DNA from: Bacteroidales bacterium
GTDB taxonomy: Bacteria; Bacteroidota; Bacteroidia; Bacteroidales; UBA7960
Length of the DNA stretch: 5,388 nucleotides
Assembly: GCA_007132825.1 (NCBI GenBank)
Contig: SLNX01000046.1
Coordinates: 1-5,388, forward strand
Reading direction: 5' to 3'
Below are positions 1 through 5,172 of the stretch, piece by piece. Within the stretch, counting starts at the first letter, position 1, and the number at the start of each line of letters is the position of its first letter. A program made the position numbers and the translations under genes. The notes below the pieces were generated by a model. The model was not told the DNA's origin. It saw nothing but the letters and a program-made list of their open reading frames with translations, and ran no database searches.

Positions 1-17
1 ATTTTTGTATTATGCCG

Positions 18-45
18 AAAAAAACCCCGTGCAAACGGGGGTTTT
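18..45 (-). terminator. Intrinsic terminator downstream of the GT5-like gene
   Basis: A GC-rich hairpin is visible. On the plus strand, CCCCGT (25-30) pairs with ACGGGG (35-40) around a four-base GCAA loop, and flanking A and T runs extend the stem with one bulged G at 41. Read leftward, the hairpin is followed at once by seven T residues (24 to 18), the classic rho-independent layout. It lies 84 bp beyond the stop codon of the leftward gene ending at 129. Read rightward the tail is an interrupted T-rich run, so it may also work in that direction for a gene entering from the left. Confidence 0.85.
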
Positions 46-111
46 GATTTGTTTTCAAGGGGTCAGATTTTTTATGAACATCATTAGGATTCATCACGGA
101 TTATCAGAACG

Positions 112-141
112 CAAAGGTATAAATTTTATTATTGTTCCAAA
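112..141 (-). promoter_or_regulatory. Candidate leftward Bacteroidota-type promoter
   Basis: On the minus strand a TTTG (141-138) is followed after 18 bases by TACCTTTG (119-112), an exact match to TAnnTTTG and followed by C. The upstream box lies inside the last codons of the GT5-like gene. Transcription would start near 104-107 and run left into the hairpin at 45-18. It could therefore make a short RNA of about 90 nt, or provide the leader of a gene beyond the left edge with the hairpin acting as an attenuator. The assignment rests on motif match and spacing alone. Confidence 0.5.
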
Positions 142-956
142 ACCGTTTCCGTAACCAGCACTTCATCATAAAAATCGTTATAAGCGTCGATGTAGGACTC
201 CCTGTCGTGGTACTCAAGAATGGGTTTTTCCAGTTCCCGTGCGTATTTTTCCAGTTCGGGATTAATTTTCTCCGATCCGATAATCACACCGTCTGCATAA
301 TCAATAGCTATTTTGCTGATCTTTAAATAATCTGGTTCCTCATATATCTCAAGCTTTGAAGAATCGAGTCCTTTGGTTTTCATTTTCTTTGGCATCCCCT
401 TATCCAATGCTCCCGGGAAGCCGTCATCATAGATTGAATAAATCACCTTTGCATCTGAAAACATGGGATTGTCTTTGAGCACCTCCTTTAGATAGAAGGG
501 CATCAGGCTGGTAAACCATCCGTTGCAGTGCACCAGGTCAGGAGCCCACCCCAGCTTTTTAACTGTTTCTACAACTCCCCGTTTAAAAAAGATGGCACGC
601 TCATCGTTATCAGCAAAATACTGCCCGTTTTTATCGGTCAGCGTAAATTTTCGCTGAAAGAAATCTTCATTGTCAATAAAGTAGATCTGCATTCGGGCTG
701 ATTGAATCGACGCAACCTTTATAATCAGCGGATGGTCAGTGTTGTCAATCACCAGATTCATCCCCGACAAACGAATCACTTCGTGAAGCTGATTGCGCCT
801 TTCGTTGATGCATCCGTAACGTGGCATGAATGTCCTGATCTCTTTCTTCTTTTCTTGTATCCCTTGTGGCAGGTAGCGGCCGATATGACCCATGTGGGAT
901 TCTTTCAGATAAGGGGTTATTTCCTGCTGAACGAACAGTACTTTGGGCTTTTCCAT
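129..956 (-). CDS. Glycogen/starch synthase-like protein, GT5 N-terminal domain only
   Basis: This 275-residue protein resembles the N-terminal Rossmann-like half of GT5 starch/glycogen synthases (Glyco_transf_5). Visible matches are VLFVQQEITPYL (6-17), FMPRYGCINERR (43-54), DNDERAIFF (116-124) and PDLVHCNGWFTSLMP (139-153), the counterpart of the PDxVHxHDWHTxL stretch. SIYDD (174-178) sits where synthases have TxHN. Canonical GlgA has about 480 residues with a second nucleotide-sugar-binding domain; here that half is absent and the protein ends naturally at a TAA. The KTGGL loop that binds ADP-glucose is not present near residue 15-25, and the HDWH residues are replaced by NGWF. Glycogen synthesis by this protein alone is therefore doubtful; the conserved size in Bacteroidota suggests a family with its own, unknown role rather than a broken gene. 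There is no signal peptide, so it is probably cytoplasmic. It is transcribed divergently from panC. The ATG at 956 is chosen because it directly precedes the conserved first beta strand. Confidence 0.85.
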   Translation of the reverse strand: MEKPKVLFVQQEITPYLKESHMGHIGRYLPQGIQEKKKEIRTFMPRYGCINERRNQLHEVIRLSGMNLVIDNTDHPLIIKVASIQSARMQIYFIDNEDFFQRKFTLTDKNGQYFADNDERAIFFKRGVVETVKKLGWAPDLVHCNGWFTSLMPFYLKEVLKDNPMFSDAKVIYSIYDDGFPGALDKGMPKKMKTKGLDSSKLEIYEEPDYLKISKIAIDYADGVIIGSEKINPELEKYARELEKPILEYHDRESYIDAYNDFYDEVLVTETVLEQ

Positions 957-997
957 AAACTATTGAACTAATTAACTTTGACAGAAAAAATAATATG

Positions 998-1029
998 CAA
1001 AATTACACATTTTTTTCCTATTATTCAAA
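998..1029 (-). promoter_or_regulatory. Promoter of the GT5-like gene
   Basis: On the minus strand TTTG (1029-1026) is followed after 20 bases by TAATTTTG (1005-998), which fits the Bacteroidota primary sigma factor pattern in both sequence and spacing. A start site near 990-993 would give a leader of roughly 35 nt before the ATG at 956. No Shine-Dalgarno sequence is visible in that leader, as is common in the phylum. Confidence 0.7.
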
Positions 1030-1038
1030 TAATCGTTA

Positions 1039-1046
1039 TAGCTTTG
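1039..1046 (+). promoter_or_regulatory. Candidate -7 element for panC
   Basis: TAGCTTTG matches TAnnTTTG and is followed by C. It would place a transcript start near 1051-1053, about 70 nt before the panC ATG. No TTG lies at the right distance upstream (only a T-run at 1011-1016), so the match is half a promoter. The divergent promoter for the GT5-like gene begins only about 10 bp away, so the two RNA polymerase sites would overlap. The rest of 957-1123 is AT-rich with A and T tracts (1055-1067) and no other feature I can support. Confidence 0.45.
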
Positions 1047-1123
1047 CGGATTTGTTTTTTCAAAAAATTGTCAAAGCCATCGTTTTTTCGACTAAAGACA
1101 AGAAACTGCAAGAAAAACCAGCG

Positions 1124-1972
1124 ATGAGAACATTTCAGCACAAGGCGGAATTAACTGAATGGGTAATGCATCGGAAATCGTTGAATAAGACCATTGGTTT
1201 TGTTCCCACCATGGGTGCCTTGCACAATGGCCATATGTCTCTTATCCGTCAGGCTAAGCAGGAAAATGACCTTGTGGTATGCAGTATTTTTGTAAATCCG
1301 ATCCAGTTTAACAAGCCGGAAGACCTTAAAAAGTACCCCCGCACATTGGAAACAGACCTTGAAGTGCTTGCTGAATTGGGATGTGATGCCGTTTTTAACC
1401 CGTCAGAGAGTGAGATGTATCCGGAACCGGAAAAAAAGGTATACGATTTTGGGATGCTTGACAAGGTGATGGAGGGACGCTATCGTCAGGGACACTTTAA
1501 CGGGGTGGCGATCGTTGTAAAAAAACTCTTTGACATTGTGCAGCCAGATCGTGCATATTTTGGAGAAAAGGACTTCCAGCAACTGCAGATCATCAAAGCG
1601 ATGGTTAATATGGAATCATTGGAAGTGACAATCGTCTCCTGCCCAACGGTCAGGGAACCGGACGGCCTTGCCATGAGCAGTCGCAATGTCAGGCTGAACG
1701 GGGAGCAGCGCCTCGATGCTTCATTGGTTTATGCTGCTTTAAAAATGGCAAAAGAGCTCTATCCTACACATGAAGTCCATCAGGTCAAACAACGTGTTAC
1801 TGAAAAGATCAATGCTTCACCACATCTTGAGGTGGAGTATTTTGAAATTGTCTGGGCAGATACCCTCCTGCCGGTCATTGACAAAGAAGCAAGAAATGAG
1901 ATGGTTGTAGGCTGTATTGCCGTTTATGCGGGGGAAATCCGCCTGATTGACAATATGGCATTTAATTTGTAA
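1124..1972 (+). CDS. panC: Pantothenate synthetase (pantoate--beta-alanine ligase)
   Basis: PanC catalyses ATP-dependent joining of pantoate and beta-alanine to pantothenate through a pantoyl-adenylate intermediate, the last step of vitamin B5 synthesis, in the cytoplasm. The 282 residues match the usual family length. Diagnostic motifs appear in order: FVPTMGALHNGH (26-37) with the HxxH nucleotidyl-transferase signature (His34, His37); SIFVNPIQF (54-62); EGRYRQGHFNGV (117-128); FGEKDFQQ (146-153); and REPDGLAMSSRN (177-188), the KMSKS-like ATP-binding loop. The C-terminal part (about 190-282) is the small lid domain. The frame stays open upstream to an ATG at 995, but those 43 extra residues are unlike the family and overlap both promoter-like elements, so the ATG at 1124 is preferred. 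The leader is A-rich with no clear ribosome binding site. panD follows after 25 bp, so the two most likely share a transcript; panD makes the beta-alanine used here. No panB (which makes the pantoate precursor) is in view. Confidence 0.97.
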   Translation: MRTFQHKAELTEWVMHRKSLNKTIGFVPTMGALHNGHMSLIRQAKQENDLVVCSIFVNPIQFNKPEDLKKYPRTLETDLEVLAELGCDAVFNPSESEMYPEPEKKVYDFGMLDKVMEGRYRQGHFNGVAIVVKKLFDIVQPDRAYFGEKDFQQLQIIKAMVNMESLEVTIVSCPTVREPDGLAMSSRNVRLNGEQRLDASLVYAALKMAKELYPTHEVHQVKQRVTEKINASPHLEVEYFEIVWADTLLPVIDKEARNEMVVGCIAVYAGEIRLIDNMAFNL

Positions 1973-1977
1973 TTTTG
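1947..1977 (+). promoter_or_regulatory. Candidate internal promoter for panD within the end of panC
   Basis: TTG at 1947-1949 is followed after exactly 20 bases by TAATTTTG at 1970-1977, a full match to the Bacteroidota promoter pattern. The first three bases of the -7 box are the panC stop codon. A start near 1982-1985 would leave a leader of about 15 nt before the panD ATG at 1998. Thirteen bases, TGTAATTTTGCAT (1968-1980), are identical to the core of the divergent promoter of the GT5-like gene. Confidence 0.5.
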
Positions 1978-1997
1978 CATTGATAAAAAAGCACAAA

Positions 1998-2342
1998 ATG
2001 CTAATTGAAATAGTAAAATCAAAAATTCACCGTGCAGTGGTTACCGCTGCAGAGTTGCATTATATCGGAAGCATCACTATTGATGAAGACTTGATGGATG
2101 CTTCGGGCATTATTGAAAACGAAAAAGTGCAGGTGGTCAACATAAACAATGGGGAGCGCCTCGAGACCTATGTAATAAAAGGGAAAAGAGGCAGCGGGGA
2201 AGTTTGTCTCAACGGCCCGGCTGCCAGAAAGGTGCAACCCGGAGACATCATCATTGTGATCGCTTATGCCCTCATGGATGCGGAAAAGGCCAAAACTTTC
2301 GTTCCTGCCATTATCTTCCCCAACGAAGAAAACAAATTATAA
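1998..2342 (+). CDS. panD: Aspartate 1-decarboxylase precursor
   Basis: PanD decarboxylates L-aspartate to beta-alanine, the substrate of PanC, using a pyruvoyl group made from its own backbone. The 114-residue proenzyme aligns almost without gaps to the E. coli family member. Lys9, Tyr22, the Gly24-Ser25 self-cleavage site (YIGS), Arg54, Thr57, Tyr58 and Asn72 (NGPAAR, 72-77) are all at the expected positions. Cleavage would give a 24-residue beta chain and a 90-residue alpha chain starting with pyruvoyl; the active form is a tetramer. The frame is open to an ATG at 1947, but that would overlap panC and add 17 residues not found in the family, so the ATG at 1998 before MLIEIVKSKIHR is chosen. 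The leader is A-rich (ATAAAAAAGCACAAA) without a Shine-Dalgarno sequence. It follows panC by 25 bp and may have its own promoter across the panC stop. Confidence 0.97.
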   Translation: MLIEIVKSKIHRAVVTAAELHYIGSITIDEDLMDASGIIENEKVQVVNINNGERLETYVIKGKRGSGEVCLNGPAARKVQPGDIIIVIAYALMDAEKAKTFVPAIIFPNEENKL

Positions 2343-2351
2343 GGCATCATT

Positions 2352-3362
2352 TTGAGACCGGCAGTCAAAAGGTATTTCAGGATTTTGTTATTCCTTTCAG
2401 TGGGAGTGCTTTTACTTTATCTGATCACCCACGGACAGGATGTGGAACTAATCGTTCAGGAACTCAGGCAGGCAAACTATTTCTGGATTTTCCTGGCGAT
2501 GATATGCGCCGTTATCAGCCATTTCCTGCGCGCCGTAAGATGGAACAGGCTGATTCGTACAATGGGCTACAAAACCAGCACCTTTCAGACATTTTACGCC
2601 GTAATGACAGGTTATCTCGCCAACCTGGCGGTGCCAAGGATGGGGGAAGTAACAAGGTGCCTTACTTTGAGTAAGGCTTCAAAAACACCATTTAACGCGC
2701 TCGCAGGAACAGTTGTTGCTGAACGGGTTTTTGACTTTTTTACCATCATGGCCATCGTTTTTTTTACGATTGTCTTTCAATTCAGCTTTTTACGAAGCTT
2801 CATCAGGCGAACGTTCTTAGATCCTGCCATCCAAAAAGGAACGGAAAACTGGATACCTCTGGTTATTGGTGTTGTAATTGCCATTTTATTGATTGCCGGG
2901 TTATTTATTTTCGTACGATACAGACAGAAAAATCCCGTTGCATCAGGATTTTTCTACAAGGTGCAAAGACACTTCAAAGGATTTATCAACGGGGTAAAAA
3001 CAATAAAAAGGATGCGCGGCAAAGGCTGGTTTGTCCTTCATAGCATTCTTATTTGGGGTTTGTATTACCTGACTGTTTATTTGTGCTTTTTCGCCATTCC
3101 GGCAACCTCTCATCTTAGTCCTGTAGCAGGTTTTACACTTCTCGCCGTTGGCAGCCTCGGAATTCTTGCCCCCGTGCCCGGAGGCATTGGTACATATCAC
3201 TTTCTAACCATCATTACGTTACGTGAATTGTATGAAATTGCTCCCGAACCCGCCACATCCTATGCATATATTGCACATGCCAACCAGGTGGCAGTAAACA
3301 TCATTTTAGGTATTATTTCCTGGATCATCCTCTCTTTTCAGCAAAAGAAAAACAATATTTAA
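2352..3362 (+). CDS. Flippase-like integral membrane protein (LPG_synthase_TM / UPF0104 family)
   Basis: This 336-residue protein is very hydrophobic. Likely membrane segments lie near residues 10-26, 43-60, 79-95, 121-147, 167-188, 226-250, 256-274 and 311-328. The family is related to the membrane part of MprF, which synthesises and flips lysyl-phosphatidylglycerol; the soluble aminoacyl-transferase domain of MprF is missing here, so lipid or lipid-linked-sugar translocation is a better guess than lipid modification. Family signatures are RAVRWNRLI (60-68), GYLANLAVPRMGEVTRC (87-103), GTVVAERVFD (119-128) and APVPGGIGTYH (273-283). The substrate cannot be read from sequence. The start is unusual: an in-frame TAA, which is the panD stop, lies at 2340-2342 and the next in-frame ATG is residue 50, inside the second membrane segment. 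Initiation must therefore fall at the TTG at 2352 (or the rarer ATT 2349 or ATC 2346); AAGG at 2341-2344 could serve as a ribosome site. The 9-bp gap to panD makes it the third gene of the unit. Confidence 0.88.
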   Translation: MRPAVKRYFRILLFLSVGVLLLYLITHGQDVELIVQELRQANYFWIFLAMICAVISHFLRAVRWNRLIRTMGYKTSTFQTFYAVMTGYLANLAVPRMGEVTRCLTLSKASKTPFNALAGTVVAERVFDFFTIMAIVFFTIVFQFSFLRSFIRRTFLDPAIQKGTENWIPLVIGVVIAILLIAGLFIFVRYRQKNPVASGFFYKVQRHFKGFINGVKTIKRMRGKGWFVLHSILIWGLYYLTVYLCFFAIPATSHLSPVAGFTLLAVGSLGILAPVPGGIGTYHFLTIITLRELYEIAPEPATSYAYIAHANQVAVNIILGIISWIILSFQQKKNNI

Positions 3363-3402
3363 AATGGTCACATGTCAGGGGCAGAACTTTATGGCATCAG
3401 TT

Positions 3403-3425
3403 AAGCTTTTGATCAAAAGGCTTTT
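3403..3425 (+). terminator. Candidate terminator hairpin after the panC-panD-flippase unit
   Basis: TTTTGATCAAAA (3407-3418) is a perfect 12-bp palindrome. Flanking AAGC (3403-3406) and GCTT (3420-3423) extend it with one bulged G, and a short T run ends the element. It lies about 40 bp after the flippase stop and before the promoter-like site of the protease gene, which is where a terminator would be expected. The stem is AT-rich and the T tail is only four bases (3422-3425), so it may be weak, or it may instead be a binding site for a dimeric regulator. Confidence 0.45.
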
Positions 3426-3439
3426 AAGAAAAAATAACT

Positions 3440-3468
3440 TTTGACAGGGTTATTTATCTGTAACTTCG
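3440..3468 (+). promoter_or_regulatory. Candidate promoter of the S41 protease gene
   Basis: TTTG at 3440-3443 is followed after 17 bases by TAACTTCG at 3461-3468, which differs from TAnnTTTG by one base and is followed by C. The spacing is at the short end of that reported for the phylum. A start near 3473-3475 would give a leader of about 40 nt before the ATG at 3513. Confidence 0.5.
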
Positions 3469-3482
3469 CAAAAAGCTAAGTA

Positions 3483-3492
3483 ATCAGCTGAT
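3483..3492. repeat. 10-bp palindrome in the protease gene leader
   Basis: ATCAGCTGAT is a perfect palindrome about 10 bases after the predicted transcript start and 20 bases before the ATG. It could be an operator, but a 10-bp palindrome can arise by chance in AT-rich intergenic DNA. No second copy is seen nearby. Confidence 0.25.
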
Positions 3493-3512
3493 AACCTGCA
3501 TATACTTTTAAC

Positions 3513-5168
3513 ATGACTTCTAAACGGAATAAAAACCTTTCCCTGTTGTATCTGCCTGTTGTATTTGCATTTGTGCTTATTGCCGGATTTATTTTGGGAT
3601 TAAACCTACGCACACCTGGTGGTTCGTCGCAGGAGGGGCGGTTTTTTTCAATCGGACTTGATCGTCACGACAAGATCAATGATGTCATCAATTATATTTA
3701 TGATGCTTATGTCGACAGTGTCAGCCGGGAACAGCTCACAGAAGAAGCCATCCACAGCTTATTAAAAAACCTGGACCCCCATTCCTCCTACATCCCGGCG
3801 TCTCGCTTCAGGCGGCTTAATGATCCGTTAATGGGAAGCTTTGAGGGAATTGGCATTGAGTTTAATATGATCAAAGACACCGTTGTGGTAATCAATCCAA
3901 TACCTGGAGGTCCCAGTGAGCGCGCCGGACTGATGCCCGGTGATCGCATTGTAATGGTTGAAGATACTTTGATCGCCGGCGCTAACAAATCTACCGAAGA
4001 AGTAATGGGCATGCTTCTCGGAGAGAAAGGGACAGAGGTAAATATCTCGGTTCGCAGGATGGGTGTGCCTGACATGATAGAGTTTTCACTGGTCAGGGAT
4101 AAAATCCCATCATACAGCCTCGATATTGCTTATATGGTCGATGAGAATACGGGCTACCTAAGGTTCAATAAGTTTTCAGCAACCACCTATAATGAGTTCG
4201 CTGCCGCAGTTGAAGAACTGCTTGCAGAGGGAATGGTGCAAATGATGCTCGACCTGCGCGGAAACACCGGAGGGTTTCTGGATGCTGCCATCATGATGGC
4301 CGACGAACTTCTGGAAAGGGGTCAGCTGATCGTTTATACTGATGGCAGAAAGCGTGCGCAAACTTTTGCAAGGGCACGAAGAAACGGGATGTTTGAAACA
4401 CAGCCCCTGGTTGTTTTGATAGACGAATGGTCTGCTTCCGCCAGTGAAATTATTGCCGGAGCTGTGCAGGACAATGACCGTGGATTGGTTGTCGGAAGAA
4501 GGTCTTTTGGAAAAGGTCTCGTACAGGAACAGGTGCAACTGGGCGACGGTTCTGCCCTTCGACTCACAGTTGCGCGTTATTATACCCCAACCGGAAGAAG
4601 CATTCAAAACCCATACGACGATGGCGACGAAGCTTACTTCAATGACTTTTTACAGCGCTATCAAAGTGGAGAAATGATGAGTCCTGATAGCATTCACTTT
4701 CATGACTCATTACGCTTTGAAACCCCTGCAGGTAGAATTGTTTATGGAGGAGGAGGCATTATGCCTGATATATTTGTACCACTTGCCGCCAACGAAGATT
4801 TCTCCTTTTTTAACAGGATCTCCAACAGGGGACACATATACATGTTTGCTTTCGACTTTGCAGACAGGAATAGAGCAAAAATCGAATCCTATGAAAATGC
4901 CAAAGGTTTTATTGACAGATTTGCTTTAACACCGGAAATTTATGAAGCTTTTTTACAATATGCTGAGAAACAAGGAACAAATGTTCCTGAGAAGCTAAGT
5001 AAAGGAAGCGAACAACTGATAAAAAACCACTTGAAGGCATATATCGGACGCAATATTTTCGGAGCAGAAGCCTTTTATCCTGTATTGCATCAAAAAGACC
5101 GGGTATTCATTAAAGCTTTTGAAGCCCTGCAGGATGAAAAAAAGATGGCTTTATTAAGACCGGAATAA
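3513..5168 (+). CDS. S41 family C-terminal processing peptidase (Ctp/Prc-like)
   Basis: This 551-residue protein is a membrane-anchored serine protease of the tail-specific/Ctp family, which trims or degrades envelope proteins from their C-termini. After a basic start (Lys4, Arg5, Lys7) a hydrophobic stretch at about 10-30 acts as an uncleaved anchor or signal peptide; no lipobox Cys follows, so the body should sit in the periplasm. Residues about 50-100 form the N-terminal S41 helical region with NLDPHSSYIP (86-95). A PDZ domain spans about 105-190, beginning with GSFEGIGIEF (108-117) and containing GPSERAGLMPGDRI (133-146). The protease core has LDLRGNTGG (246-254), the SASASE box (307-312) with nucleophile Ser309, and FGKGLVQ (332-338) with Lys334 and Gln338. 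The Ser-to-Lys (25) and Lys-to-Gln (4) spacings match the family Ser/Lys/Gln arrangement, so it should be active. GGGGIMPDIFVP (412-423) closes the core. A charged, helical tail of about 120 residues follows; it may bind partners. The gene has its own promoter-like site and appears monocistronic. Confidence 0.93.
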   Translation: MTSKRNKNLSLLYLPVVFAFVLIAGFILGLNLRTPGGSSQEGRFFSIGLDRHDKINDVINYIYDAYVDSVSREQLTEEAIHSLLKNLDPHSSYIPASRFRRLNDPLMGSFEGIGIEFNMIKDTVVVINPIPGGPSERAGLMPGDRIVMVEDTLIAGANKSTEEVMGMLLGEKGTEVNISVRRMGVPDMIEFSLVRDKIPSYSLDIAYMVDENTGYLRFNKFSATTYNEFAAAVEELLAEGMVQMMLDLRGNTGGFLDAAIMMADELLERGQLIVYTDGRKRAQTFARARRNGMFETQPLVVLIDEWSASASEIIAGAVQDNDRGLVVGRRSFGKGLVQEQVQLGDGSALRLTVARYYTPTGRSIQNPYDDGDEAYFNDFLQRYQSGEMMSPDSIHFHDSLRFETPAGRIVYGGGGIMPDIFVPLAANEDFSFFNRISNRGHIYMFAFDFADRNRAKIESYENAKGFIDRFALTPEIYEAFLQYAEKQGTNVPEKLSKGSEQLIKNHLKAYIGRNIFGAEAFYPVLHQKDRVFIKAFEALQDEKKMALLRPE

Positions 5169-5170
5169 AG
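5137..5170 (-). terminator. Weak candidate terminator for the HD hydrolase gene
   Basis: A perfect 7-bp inverted repeat, CTTTATT (5149-5155) and AATAAAG (5164-5170) with an 8-base loop, spans the stop codon of the protease gene. Read leftward it is followed, after five bases, by seven T residues (5143 to 5137). That resembles a rho-independent terminator for the leftward gene, but the stem is almost all A-T and the T run is not adjacent, so confidence is low. Confidence 0.25.
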
Positions 5171-5172
5171 TA

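Noticed and set aside
2..94. Leftward open frame from an ATG at 94 to the left edge, just after the TACCTTTG promoter
   Set aside because: It reads straight through the strong hairpin terminator and encodes low-quality sequence without a recognisable motif; a gene start here is unlikely, though the left edge prevents a final answer.
995..1123. N-terminal extension of panC by 43 residues from the ATG at 995
   Set aside because: The extension is unlike PanC, would give 325 residues instead of the usual 280 or so, and overlaps the promoter-like elements of both divergent genes.
1947..1997. Upstream start for panD at 1947
   Set aside because: It would overlap panC and push the self-cleavage Gly-Ser from 24-25 to 41-42; the ATG at 1998 restores the family numbering exactly.
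2204..2674. 156-codon rightward open frame overlapping panD and the flippase gene
   Set aside because: It is a shadow frame over two well-supported genes, with a composition (many Arg, Gln, Pro, His, Cys) typical of out-of-frame translation.
3364..3444. Small rightward open frame of 26 codons after the flippase
   Set aside because: It has no ribosome site or recognisable content and runs through the palindrome at 3403-3425; chance is the better explanation.
4176..4607. 143-codon leftward open frame inside the protease gene
   Set aside because: It lies antisense to the catalytic core of the S41 protease and has no recognisable motif; the strong coding constraint on the other strand explains its openness.
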